This document shows, piece by piece, positions 1 through 8,045 of a DNA stretch of 37,679 nt. Positions within the stretch are counted from its first letter, which is position 1; every line of letters starts with the position of its first letter. Made by a program: the position numbers and the translations under genes. The stretch is from Pseudomonas frederiksbergensis (GTDB taxonomy: Bacteria; Pseudomonadota; Gammaproteobacteria; Pseudomonadales; Pseudomonadaceae), in the NCBI RefSeq assembly GCF_017114915.1, contig NZ_JAAUOE010000039.1, forward strand, positions 7,197 through 44,875, read 5' to 3'. The notes beneath the pieces are model-generated. The model was not told the DNA's origin and did not search any database. It worked only from the letters and a program-made list of their open reading frames with translations.

Positions 1-60
1 CTCGAACCCGCGACCCCCGGCGTGACAGGCCGGTATTCTAACCGACTGAACTACCGCTGC
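1..60 (-). tRNA. tRNA-Asp(GTC), 3' part cut by window edge
   Basis: This is the 5' 60 nt of a tRNA-Asp on the minus strand, identical over that length to the two complete copies that follow. The D-arm, anticodon arm with anticodon GTC, and TpsiC arm are visible. The acceptor 3' strand and CCA lie outside the window. Confidence 0.95.
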
Positions 61-152
61 GTATCGCTTTGGACTTGCGTCCAGTTAACTCGTCTGACTG
101 AAAGCTTTGAGGCTTTTCAATCTCGAGACAGGAAAACCTGACCCGGAAAATA

Positions 153-229
153 TGGCGCAGCGGACGGGACTCGAACCCGCGACCCCCGGCGTGACAGGCC
201 GGTATTCTAACCGACTGAACTACCGCTGC
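153..229 (-). tRNA. tRNA-Asp(GTC)
   Basis: Complete 77-nt cloverleaf on the minus strand. The acceptor stem is GCAGCGG with CCGCTGC, the discriminator is G, and CCA is encoded. The anticodon loop CTGTCAC gives anticodon GTC. It is the second of three tandem copies separated by nearly identical 92-nt spacers. Confidence 0.97.
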
Positions 230-321
230 GCGTCGCTTTGGACTTGCGTCCAGTTAACTCGTCTGACTGAAAGCTTTGAGGCTTTTCAATCTCGAGACAG
301 GAAAACCTGACCCGGAAAATA

Positions 322-398
322 TGGCGCAGCGGACGGGACTCGAACCCGCGACCCCCGGCGTGACAGGCCGGTATTCTAACCGACTGAACTACCGCTGC
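322..398 (-). tRNA. tRNA-Asp(GTC)
   Basis: Complete 77-nt copy, identical to the copy at 153-229, with the CCA encoded. It is the first Asp gene of the operon in transcription order, 55 nt after tRNA-Val. Confidence 0.97.
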
Positions 399-453
399 GC
401 GTCGGTGGAGGCTTTTAAAAGCTTCCATCTTGCTTTCGCAAGACTCTCGGAAG

Positions 454-529
454 TGGTGGGTGATGACGGGATCGAACCGCCGACATTCTGCTTGTAAGGC
501 AGACGCTCTCCCAGCTGAGCTAATCACCC
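454..529 (-). tRNA. tRNA-Val(TAC)
   Basis: 76-nt cloverleaf on the minus strand. The acceptor is GGGTGAT with ATCACCC, the discriminator is A, and CCA is encoded. The anticodon arm CTGCC-TTACAAG-CAG reads TAC. It is the promoter-proximal gene of the Val-Asp-Asp-Asp operon. Confidence 0.97.
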
Positions 530-551
530 GTTTGCATCTCCGAGGCCGCGA

Positions 552-580
552 AATTTACGCAGGTACCGAAGCTAAGTCAA
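552..580 (-). promoter_or_regulatory. sigma70 promoter of the tRNA-Val/Asp operon
   Basis: On the minus strand, TTGACT (575-580) and TAAATT (552-557) are separated by exactly 17 bp. A GC-rich stretch (TCGCGGCC) follows the -10 box, as in stringently controlled stable-RNA promoters. It lies 23 bp upstream of tRNA-Val, on the correct strand. Confidence 0.75.
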
Positions 581-622
581 TAGCAGGATTGAAGTTTTTT
601 TCAAAAACAGCTTTTAGCGGCA

Positions 623-700
623 AGCTTCAAGCTGCAAGTAAAAGCGGTTACGCATAAAGCAGCCACACCACCGTCTCGCTTTGACTTGCAGCTTGAGGCT
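623..700. repeat. Inverted repeat (REP-like), 16/17 bp arms
   Basis: Arms at 623-639 and 684-700 are reverse complements except for one base; the core is CTTGCAGCTTGA. It lies just downstream of the SDR gene and upstream of the divergently read tRNA promoter. There is no clear T-run, so a REP-type element is more likely than a simple terminator. Confidence 0.6.
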
Positions 701-705
701 GCTTC

Positions 706-1482
706 TCACTGCTCATAAATCATCTTCTTGGTCATGCCACCGTCGACCACAAACTCCTGGCCCGTGACGAAACCGGCATTCTTCGACAACAACCATGCCA
801 CCATCGCGGCCACGTCCTCGACCGTCCCTACCCTGCCCGCCGGATGCTGCGCATGATCGGCGTCGGTCAGCGGTTCGGCACGCCGTGCCGCCGGATCTCG
901 CGCATCGATCCAGCCGGGGCTGACCGCATTGACGCGAATCTCTGGCCCCAAACTGATGGCCAGAGCGTGAGTCAGGGCCAACAGACCGCCCTTGCTCGCC
1001 GCATAAGCCTCTGTATCGGGTTCCGACTGCGCGGCGCGGGTCGAGGCCAGGTTAACGATGGCACCGCTGTGAGCGCGCAGATACGGCGCACAATGCTTGG
1101 CCAACAGCATCGGCCCGCTGAGGTTCACCGCCAGTACCCGGTTCCAGTAGGCCAGATCGAGGCTTTCCAACGTAATGTTATGCGGATCGGCCACCGCCGC
1201 ATTGCACACCAGCGCATCCAGACGCCCGAACTGCCCCAGCACCTCGGCCACGCCCAGCGCCACCTGTGCTTCATTCGCGACGTCCATGGCGATGAACCAG
1301 GCGTTTTCGCCGAGCACCTTCGCCACTTTCGACCCGCGCTCGCGATCCAGATCGGTCAGCACCACCTGCCAGCCTTCGCTGATCAGCCAGGCCGCAATAC
1401 CCAGGCCAATGCCCCGCGCAGCACCGGTAACCAGCGCGACGCGGCCATGGGTGCCCGTGCTCGGCGTGGACAACTCGATCAC
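706..1482 (-). CDS. Short-chain dehydrogenase/reductase (SDR)
   Basis: A 258-residue classical SDR oxidoreductase, the usual length for the family. The Rossmann glycine motif TGAARGIG is at residues 19-26 and the NAA motif is near 94-96. The catalytic set is Ser147, Tyr160 and Lys164 (YAASK). The C-terminal FVTGQEFVVDGG signature is also present. An Asp after beta-2 (VLTDLD) favours NAD over NADP. The substrate cannot be told from sequence. The start is a GTG that overlaps the metZ stop codon as GTGA, so the gene is probably translationally coupled to metZ. As far as I remember, this metZ-SDR pairing is common in Pseudomonas, but that does not establish a role in methionine metabolism. Confidence 0.93.
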   Translation of the reverse strand: MIELSTPSTGTHGRVALVTGAARGIGLGIAAWLISEGWQVVLTDLDRERGSKVAKVLGENAWFIAMDVANEAQVALGVAEVLGQFGRLDALVCNAAVADPHNITLESLDLAYWNRVLAVNLSGPMLLAKHCAPYLRAHSGAIVNLASTRAAQSEPDTEAYAASKGGLLALTHALAISLGPEIRVNAVSPGWIDARDPAARRAEPLTDADHAQHPAGRVGTVEDVAAMVAWLLSKNAGFVTGQEFVVDGGMTKKMIYEQ

Positions 1483-2690
1483 AAGGCGGCCAACCCGCGC
1501 GCCAGATCGGCTTGCAGGTCTGCCACGTCTTCCAGACCGACCGCAATGCGGATCAGGCTGTCACGGATCCCCGCCGCTTCACGCTCTTGCGGCGCCAGAC
1601 GGCCGTGAGAGGTGGTGCTTGGGTGGGTAATGGTGGTTTTGCTGTCGCCCAGGTTGGCGGTGATGGAAATCAGGCGAGTCGCATCGATAAAGCGCCAGGC
1701 GCCCTCTTTGCCGCCCTTGACCTCGAAACTCACCACCGCACCAAAACCCTTCTGCTGACGCTGGGCCAACTCGTGCTGCGGATGGCTCTTGAGACCGGCG
1801 TAATGGACTTTCTCGATGCCGTCCTGCCGCTCCAGCCACTCGGCCAGTTGCTGGGCATTGGCGCAATGCGCCTTCATGCGCAGGCCCAGGGTTTCCAGGC
1901 CCTTGAGGAAAATCCAGGCGTTGAACGGACTCAGGGTCGGCCCGGCGGTACGCAGGAAACCGACGACTTCTTTCATCTGCTCGCTGCGGCCGGCCACGAC
2001 ACCGCCCATGCAACGGCCCTGACCATCGATGAACTTGGTCGCCGAGTGCACGACGATGTCCGCGCCGAGTTTCAGCGGCTGCTGCAACGCCGGCGTGCAG
2101 AAGCAGTTGTCGACCACCAGCATCGCGCCCTTGGCGTGAGCAATTTCCGACAGCGCGGTGATATCCACCAGCTCAGCCAGCGGATTGGACGGCGATTCGA
2201 CGAAGAGTAATTTGGTGTTGGCCTTGATCGCTGCATCCCAGCCAGACAAGTCCGCCAGCGGCACGTAATCGACTTCGATGCCGAAACGCTTGAAGTACTT
2301 CTCGAACAGGCTGATGGTCGAACCGAACACGCTACGCGACACCAGCACGTGATCGCCGGCACTGCACAGGCTCATTACCACGGCCATGATCGCCGCCATG
2401 CCCGTCGCCGTGGCCACGGCTTGCTCGGCGCTTTCCAGCGCAGCAATACGCTCTTCGAAGGCGCGCACGGTCGGGTTGGTGTAACGCGAGTAAACATTGC
2501 CCGGCACTTCACCGGCAAAGCGTGCGGCCGCGTCGGCGGCGGTACGGAATACGTAGCTGGAAGTGAAGAACATCGGATCACCGTGTTCGCCTTCCGGCGT
2601 GCGGTGCTGACCGGCACGTACGGCCAGGGTATCGAACGCTACGCCTTCGAGGTCGCTATCCAGCCGACCGGCATCCCAATCCTGACTCAT
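1479..2690 (-). CDS. metZ: O-succinylhomoserine sulfhydrylase
   Basis: A cytosolic PLP enzyme of the Cys/Met metabolism family (gamma family, fold type I) that makes homocysteine directly from O-succinylhomoserine and sulfide. The protein is 403 residues. The YSRYTNPT motif is at 67-74. The PLP-binding lysine is Lys219 in HSATKFIDGQ. The VVDNCFCTPALQQPL segment precedes it. The ATG has a strong Shine-Dalgarno (AAGGAGTG). MetB and MetC are relatives, so a cystathionine enzyme cannot be excluded by sequence alone. The position beside purF, as in P. aeruginosa, supports MetZ. A hairpin terminator lies between purF and this gene, so metZ probably has its own promoter or depends on read-through. 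Confidence 0.93.
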   Translation of the reverse strand: MSQDWDAGRLDSDLEGVAFDTLAVRAGQHRTPEGEHGDPMFFTSSYVFRTAADAAARFAGEVPGNVYSRYTNPTVRAFEERIAALESAEQAVATATGMAAIMAVVMSLCSAGDHVLVSRSVFGSTISLFEKYFKRFGIEVDYVPLADLSGWDAAIKANTKLLFVESPSNPLAELVDITALSEIAHAKGAMLVVDNCFCTPALQQPLKLGADIVVHSATKFIDGQGRCMGGVVAGRSEQMKEVVGFLRTAGPTLSPFNAWIFLKGLETLGLRMKAHCANAQQLAEWLERQDGIEKVHYAGLKSHPQHELAQRQQKGFGAVVSFEVKGGKEGAWRFIDATRLISITANLGDSKTTITHPSTTSHGRLAPQEREAAGIRDSLIRIAVGLEDVADLQADLARGLAAL

Positions 2691-2725
2691 GCTGTCACTC
2701 CTTGCCTTGCTCTTTATTTAGTCGA

Positions 2726-2752
2726 TACAAAACCGGCCCCTCAGGGCCGGTA
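2726..2752 (-). terminator. Rho-independent terminator after purF
   Basis: On the minus strand the stem ACCGGCCC/GGGCCGGT with loop TGAG (2732-2751) is followed by TTTTGT. It starts about 7 nt after the purF stop codon and lies in the short purF-metZ gap. Confidence 0.85.
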
Positions 2753-2757
2753 GTTAC

Positions 2758-4263
2758 TCAGTTGTTGTACAGATCAATGATCGCACTGACTGCCTGGGTC
2801 TTGACCTTGGAGGCATCGTTGCGTGCCTGCTCGATCTTGTTCAGGTAAGCCTCGTCGACGTCGCCGGTGACGTACTGGCCGTCGAACACCGCGCAATCGA
2901 ACTTGTCGATCTTGATCTTGCCGCCACCGACCGCTTCGATCAAGTCAGGCAGATCCTGATAGATCAACCAGTCAGCACCGATCAAGTCAGCCACGTCCTG
3001 AGTCGAACGGTTGTGGGCGATCAGCTCGTGAGCGCTCGGCATGTCGATGCCGTAGACATTCGGATAACGCACGGCCGGTGCCGCGGAGCAGAAATAGACG
3101 TTCTTGGCGCCGGCTTCGCGAGCCATCTGGATGATCTGCTTGCAGGTGGTGCCGCGAACGATAGAGTCGTCCACCAGCATCACGTTCTTGCCGCGGAATT
3201 CCAGTTCGATGGCGTTGAGTTTCTGGCGAACAGACTTTTTCCGCGCAGCCTGACCCGGCATGATGAAGGTCCGGCCGATGTAGCGGTTCTTCACAAAGCC
3301 TTCGCGGAACTTGACGCCCAGGTGGTTCGCCAGCTCCAGGGCCGCGGTGCGGCTGGTGTCCGGAATCGGGATGACCACGTCGATGTCGTGATCCGGACGC
3401 TCGCGCAGGATCTTCTCGGCGAGCTTCTCGCCCATGCGCAGACGGGCCTTGTAAACCGAAACGCCGTCGATGATCGAATCCGGACGCGCCAGATAGACGT
3501 GTTCGAAGATGCACGGGGTCAGCGACGGGTTGGTCGCGCACTGACGGGTGTGCAGCTTGCCGTCTTCAGTGATGTAGACCGCTTCGCCCGGAGCCAGGTC
3601 GCGAATCAGGGTGAAGCCGAGCACGTCCAGGGAGACGCTTTCGGAGGCGATCATGTACTCGACGCCTTCGTCGGTGTGACGCTGACCGAAGACGATCGGA
3701 CGGATGCCATGCGGATCACGGAAACCGACGATGCCGTAACCGGTCACCATCGCCACGACCGCGTAACCACCGACGCAACGGTTGTGTACGTCGGTGACCG
3801 CAGCGAATACGTCTTCTTCGGTCGGCTGCAACTTGCCGCGCTGGGCCAGTTCGTGTGCGAACACGTTAAGCAGCACTTCCGAATCGGAGCTGGTGTTGAC
3901 GTGGCGCAGGTCAGATTCGTAAATCTCCTTGGCCAGTTGTTCAACGTTGGTCAGGTTACCGTTGTGCGCCAGGGTAATGCCGTACGGCGAGTTGACGTAA
4001 AACGGTTGAGCTTCGGCCGAGGTCGAACTGCCCGCGGTCGGATAACGCACATGGCCAATGCCCATGTGGCCGACCAGGCGCTGCATGTGACGCTGATGGA
4101 ACACGTCACGCACCAGGCCATTGTCCTTGCGCAGGAATAACCGGCCATCATGGCTGGTCACGATACCGGCAGCGTCCTGGCCGCGGTGCTGGAGGACGGT
4201 TAGCGCGTCATACAGCGCCTGATTGACGTTCGACTTACCGACGATACCGACGATGCCACACAT
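2758..4263 (-). CDS. purF: Amidophosphoribosyltransferase
   Basis: First committed step of purine synthesis: PRPP plus glutamine gives 5-phosphoribosylamine. The protein is 501 residues, the usual length. I chose ATG at 4263 because it gives an N-terminus MCGIVG, so that removal of Met exposes the catalytic Cys of the Ntn glutaminase domain. A TTG nine bases upstream would block this. AGGGG lies 9 nt upstream of the chosen start. The N-terminal glutamine amidotransferase domain contains HRGQD and GHVRYPTAGS. The C-terminal phosphoribosyltransferase domain has the PRPP loop VMLVDDSIVRGTT at about 361-373. The gene follows cvpA with a 41-nt gap, the arrangement found across gamma-proteobacteria. 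Confidence 0.98.
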   Translation of the reverse strand: MCGIVGIVGKSNVNQALYDALTVLQHRGQDAAGIVTSHDGRLFLRKDNGLVRDVFHQRHMQRLVGHMGIGHVRYPTAGSSTSAEAQPFYVNSPYGITLAHNGNLTNVEQLAKEIYESDLRHVNTSSDSEVLLNVFAHELAQRGKLQPTEEDVFAAVTDVHNRCVGGYAVVAMVTGYGIVGFRDPHGIRPIVFGQRHTDEGVEYMIASESVSLDVLGFTLIRDLAPGEAVYITEDGKLHTRQCATNPSLTPCIFEHVYLARPDSIIDGVSVYKARLRMGEKLAEKILRERPDHDIDVVIPIPDTSRTAALELANHLGVKFREGFVKNRYIGRTFIMPGQAARKKSVRQKLNAIELEFRGKNVMLVDDSIVRGTTCKQIIQMAREAGAKNVYFCSAAPAVRYPNVYGIDMPSAHELIAHNRSTQDVADLIGADWLIYQDLPDLIEAVGGGKIKIDKFDCAVFDGQYVTGDVDEAYLNKIEQARNDASKVKTQAVSAIIDLYNN

Positions 4264-4304
4264 GCGACGCAACCCCTACTTAATGGATCTGAACTGAACA
4301 CAAC

Positions 4305-4865
4305 TCACTGAGGCGTTTTGGCCGTCGGCAAGAGGTGCTCCTTGAACGGAATATCAGCGGGTACGCTGATTCCGCTGGCAAGCCACTGACTGCTCCACCC
4401 GAGGATCAGGTTTTTGGACCAGTCTGCGACCAATAGAAATTTTGGCACGAGCTGTGACTCTTGCCACCACCCGTCCTGCTGTACCGGCCCCAGGCTCAAC
4501 AGCCCGACCGCCACGACCACCAGCAACGCGCCACGCGCCGCGCCGAAGGCCATGCCGAGGAATCGATCGGTCCCGGATAACCCGGTGACGCGAACCAACT
4601 CGCCGATAAGATAATTGATCATTGCGCCTACGATTAAAGTGGCGACAAACATGATGGCACAGCCCGTGATCACACGAGCCGACGGCGTAGCAATGTATCC
4701 GCCGAGGTACTCGGACAATGAACCACCGAACATCCAGGCAACGACTCCTGCGATGATCCAGGTCAGCAGCGAGAGTGCTTCCTTGACGAAGCCGCGGCTC
4801 AGACTGATCAAAGCGGAGATGGCGACGATTGCAACGATCGCCCAGTCAACCCAGGTAAATAGCAC
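4305..4865 (-). CDS. cvpA: CvpA family inner-membrane protein
   Basis: A 186-residue membrane protein of the CvpA (colicin V production) family. It has four hydrophobic segments: roughly 7-25, 30-50, 63-90 and 100-125. The family signature DWAIVAIVAISALISLSRGF is at the N-terminus and the fully polar C-terminus follows. The start is GTG preceded by TAGG. The molecular role is unsettled in the family, though links to envelope homeostasis are known. The dedD-cvpA-purF order is the same as in E. coli. Confidence 0.95.
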   Translation of the reverse strand: MLFTWVDWAIVAIVAISALISLSRGFVKEALSLLTWIIAGVVAWMFGGSLSEYLGGYIATPSARVITGCAIMFVATLIVGAMINYLIGELVRVTGLSGTDRFLGMAFGAARGALLVVVAVGLLSLGPVQQDGWWQESQLVPKFLLVADWSKNLILGWSSQWLASGISVPADIPFKEHLLPTAKTPQ

Positions 4866-4962
4866 AGTGCAGCCTACAGACAGATGAGGCGGCGCATTTT
4901 AGCAGAGCCCATGGCTGTCGGTAAGCTGAGATTGTCAGTGCTTTTCAATCGGGGCGATAGTT

Positions 4963-5625
4963 TTAACCGCGCTCAGGCTGGAAACGCACCACAAAACCCT
5001 TGAGGTTCTGTTGGCGACTCAACAAGTCACGCAGACGATCGGCTTCCGCGCGCTCGATCAGCGGTCCGACAAACACCCGATTTTTGCCATCGGCAGAGCG
5101 GATGTAGGCGTTATAGCCTTGGCTGCGCAAGTTTTTCTGCAAGCTTTCAGCGCTTTCACGGCTCGACAGGCTGGCCAGTTGCACCGACCAACTGACCGAC
5201 AGGCCATTGGCATCGACACGACTTGGGGTGGTGGCCGGTTTGGTCGGTGCGGCAGCGATGGGCTGCGCTGGTGCCGGTGCAGGCTTGACGACTGGCGCCG
5301 CAGGCGGCGTGACCGGCTTGGCGGCCGGTGGCGCTGGCGCTACGGGAGCACTTGGCGCAATCGGCGCCGACGGCGCTTGCTGCTGGGCAATTTCGTCGTC
5401 GCTTGGCACTGGCTCCTGCGGTAATGCCTGCGGCTCAGGCACCACCACCGGTTCGACCTGCACTTGCGGCACTGCGGGTGCGTGCGGCGCGGCAGGCGCG
5501 TCGACTGTCACCTGGCGCTGTTCATCCTGACGGGAAAACAGCATCGGCAGGAAAATCACCGCCAGCGCCACCAGCACCAGGGCGCCGACCATGCGCTGCT
5601 TGTAAGCCTTATCCAGCAAAGCCAT
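4963..5625 (-). CDS. dedD: SPOR-domain protein, DedD-like
   Basis: A 220-residue bitopic inner-membrane protein. A short cytoplasmic N-terminus is followed by a transmembrane helix at about 12-30, a Pro/Ala-rich periplasmic linker (43-133) and a C-terminal SPOR domain (about 144-216). SPOR domains bind denuded septal peptidoglycan, which places the protein at the division site; DedD of E. coli has this layout. The ATG at 5625 has a strong GGAGGAAGGGG upstream and lies inside the 3' end of folC (17-nt overlap). A longer reading frame without a ribosome site extends further upstream and was not used. Only the SPOR domain and the architecture are conserved; the linker is low complexity. Confidence 0.9.
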   Translation of the reverse strand: MALLDKAYKQRMVGALVLVALAVIFLPMLFSRQDEQRQVTVDAPAAPHAPAVPQVQVEPVVVPEPQALPQEPVPSDDEIAQQQAPSAPIAPSAPVAPAPPAAKPVTPPAAPVVKPAPAPAQPIAAAPTKPATTPSRVDANGLSVSWSVQLASLSSRESAESLQKNLRSQGYNAYIRSADGKNRVFVGPLIERAEADRLRDLLSRQQNLKGFVVRFQPERG

Positions 5626-6916
5626 TTGCCCCTTCCTCCGTGGAGTGCCGAGCCAGCCATTCAAGGGCCTCGGCGACACAATAAAATGATCCGAACAACA
5701 GAATCTCGTCGTCGCTCGTCGCCTGCGCGCACTGCCCTTCCAGGGCGGCGGCCACGCTGTCATAAGACGTTACCGAGGCGCCAAGGTTCTGCAGCGCCGC
5801 GTGCAACTGAGCAACCGGTCGCGCCCGCGGCGAATCCAGCGGGGCGACAGCCCAATGCTGGACACTAGCATTCAATTGACCGACAACACCATCCAGATCC
5901 TTGTCCGCCAGCAAACCGAACACCGCCAGACGCTTGCCGGTCGGAGGTCGACTGGCCAGACGCCGGGCCAGATATTCTGCCGCATGAGGGTTGTGCCCCA
6001 CGTCCAGCAGCAGATTCAGACGCCTGCCCTGCCAGTCGATCTGACGACGATCAAGACGACCGACCACCCGCGTCGCTTTCAGCGCGTCAATAATCTGCGC
6101 ATCCACCCAAGGTAAACCAAGCAGCAGATAAGCCTGCAACGCCAGCGCGGCGTTTTCCATCGGCAGATCGAGCAAGGGCAGATCGTGCAATTCGACCTCA
6201 CGCCCTTGAGCATCGAGGCCGCGCCATTGCCAGTTGTGATCGGTGATGCCCAGGTCGAAATCGCGCCCACGCAGGAAAAACGGGCAATTGAGCTCGCGCG
6301 CCTTATCCAGCAGAGGTTGGGGAGGATTCAGATCGCCGCAGAGCGCCGGCGCGCCCTGACGGAAGATCCCGGCTTTTTCGAAAGCCACGGATTCACGGGT
6401 ATCGCCCAGGTAATCCGCATGGTCGACACCAATGCTGGTGACCAGCGCGATATCGGCATCCACCACGTTGACCGTGTCCAGGCGCCCGCCCAGACCGACT
6501 TCCAGCACCACCGCATCGAGACCGGCCTGTTGAAACAGCCAGAATGCCGCCAGGGTGCCCATTTCGAAGTAAGTCAGGGAGGTCTCGCCACGGCCCGCCT
6601 CGACTGCCGCAAAGGCTTCGCACAGCTGTGCGTCAGTGGCTTCGATGCCATTGACCTGCACCCGCTCGTTGTAACGCAGCAGGTGCGGAGAATTGTAGAC
6701 ACCTACGTTCAGGCCCTGGGCCCGCAGCAACGAAGCCACGAAAGCGCAGGTAGAACCCTTGCCGTTGGTGCCCGTGACCGTGATCACCCGAGACGCCGGC
6801 TTGCCCAGTCCCATGCGGGACGCTACCTGTTGCGAACGCTCCAGCCCCATGTCGATGGCCGAAGGATGCAACTGTTCAAGGTAGGCGAGCCACTCGCCAA
6901 GGGTGCGCTCGATCAT
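5609..6916 (-). CDS. folC: Bifunctional dihydrofolate/folylpolyglutamate synthase
   Basis: A cytosolic Mur-ligase-family enzyme that joins glutamate to dihydropteroate and then extends the polyglutamate tail of folates. The protein is 435 residues. The ATP P-loop GTNGKGS is at 49-56. The family motif YNSPHL follows, and RVVGRLDRRQ and LLLDVGHNPHA mark the C-terminal domain. The ATG overlaps the accD stop as ATGA, and the gene overlaps dedD at the other end, so accD-folC-dedD are a tight operon. Confidence 0.96.
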   Translation of the reverse strand: MIERTLGEWLAYLEQLHPSAIDMGLERSQQVASRMGLGKPASRVITVTGTNGKGSTCAFVASLLRAQGLNVGVYNSPHLLRYNERVQVNGIEATDAQLCEAFAAVEAGRGETSLTYFEMGTLAAFWLFQQAGLDAVVLEVGLGGRLDTVNVVDADIALVTSIGVDHADYLGDTRESVAFEKAGIFRQGAPALCGDLNPPQPLLDKARELNCPFFLRGRDFDLGITDHNWQWRGLDAQGREVELHDLPLLDLPMENAALALQAYLLLGLPWVDAQIIDALKATRVVGRLDRRQIDWQGRRLNLLLDVGHNPHAAEYLARRLASRPPTGKRLAVFGLLADKDLDGVVGQLNASVQHWAVAPLDSPRARPVAQLHAALQNLGASVTSYDSVAAALEGQCAQATSDDEILLFGSFYCVAEALEWLARHSTEEGANGFAG

Positions 6917-7833
6917 AGGTTCGCAGGTACCGGTGGGACCACGATTGGCTCGACTGGCGCGGCGACGAATTTAGGCGTCGGCTTGCCGGTCAGTTGTGCC
7001 AGCAGGTTGCCCAGGCGCGGACGCAGTTCCTGACGCGGGATGATCATATCGATCGCGCCATGCTCCAGCAGGAACTCGCTGCGCTGGAAGCCTTCCGGCA
7101 GTTTTTCGCGAACGGTTTGCTCGATGACGCGCGGACCGGCGAAACCGATCAGGGCTTTTGGCTCACCAACGATCACGTCGCCGAGCATCGCCAGACTGGC
7201 GGAAACACCGCCATAAACCGGATCGGTCAGTACCGAGATGAACGGAATGCCTTCTTCACGCAGACGCGCCAGCACCGCGGAGGTCTTGGCCATTTGCATC
7301 AGGGAGATCAGCGCTTCCTGCATCCGCGCACCGCCGGAAGCAGAGAAGCAGATCATCGGGCAACGGTTTTCCAGGGCGTAGTTGGCGGCGCGCACGAAGC
7401 GCTCGCCGACGATGGCGCCCATCGAGCCACCCATGAAGGAAAATTCGAAGGCCGACACCACGACCGGCATGCCCAGCAAGGTGCCGCTCATGGAGATCAG
7501 TGCGTCTTTTTCGCCGGTCTGCTTTTGCGCAGCGGTCAGGCGATCCTTGTACTTCTTGCCGTCGCGGAACTTCAGACGGTCAACCGGCTCCAGGTCAGCG
7601 CCCAGTTCGGCACGCCCTTCAGCGTCGAGGAAGATGTCGATACGGGCGCGTGCGCCGATACGCATGTGGTGGTTGCACTTGGGGCAAACATCCAGGGTCT
7701 TTTCCAGCTCCGGACGATACAGCACCGCCTCGCAAGACGGGCATTTGTGCCACAGACCTTCAGGCACCGAGCTCTTCTTGACCTCGGAACGCATGATCGA
7801 AGGGATCAGTTTGTCTACTAACCAGTTGCTCAT
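6913..7833 (-). CDS. accD: Acetyl-CoA carboxylase carboxyltransferase subunit beta
   Basis: Beta subunit of the carboxyltransferase that passes CO2 from biotin-BCCP to acetyl-CoA, giving malonyl-CoA for fatty acid synthesis. It works in an alpha2beta2 complex with AccA, which is not in the window. The protein is 306 residues. The N-terminal four-Cys zinc ribbon is Cys31, Cys34, Cys50 and Cys53. A crotonase-fold domain follows with the motifs SASGGARMQE and FAGPRVIEQT. The ATG at 7833 is preceded by GGAGAAAG and gives the MSNWLVDKL start. The frame stays open upstream but lacks a ribosome site there. Confidence 0.97.
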   Translation of the reverse strand: MSNWLVDKLIPSIMRSEVKKSSVPEGLWHKCPSCEAVLYRPELEKTLDVCPKCNHHMRIGARARIDIFLDAEGRAELGADLEPVDRLKFRDGKKYKDRLTAAQKQTGEKDALISMSGTLLGMPVVVSAFEFSFMGGSMGAIVGERFVRAANYALENRCPMICFSASGGARMQEALISLMQMAKTSAVLARLREEGIPFISVLTDPVYGGVSASLAMLGDVIVGEPKALIGFAGPRVIEQTVREKLPEGFQRSEFLLEHGAIDMIIPRQELRPRLGNLLAQLTGKPTPKFVAAPVEPIVVPPVPANL

Positions 7834-8045
7834 GCTTTCTTTCTCCAGTACCGGCGGCCCGAACGCTCTGGTTCGCAGCCCCGCGTATGCCCTTGAGCTA
7901 AATTCATGTGTGTGGCGATGATCAATGGATTGCCGGGTCTGCGAGACGCGACCTGCGTACAACCCAAAAAATTCTCAGCCATGCCTGCCTTGTGCAGGTG
8001 TACCTCTTTTGTACAGAGCAGTGGACGGCGGCAGTCTGCCAGCCG

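Noticed and set aside
107..527. Short open frames across the tRNA-Asp/Val array on both strands
   Set aside because: They are translations of tRNA genes and their repeated spacers, a known source of false proteins; the tRNAs explain the sequence.
4264..4272. Upstream TTG start for purF
   Set aside because: It would add three residues before MCGIVG and block exposure of the catalytic Cys; ATG 4263 has a correctly spaced ribosome site.
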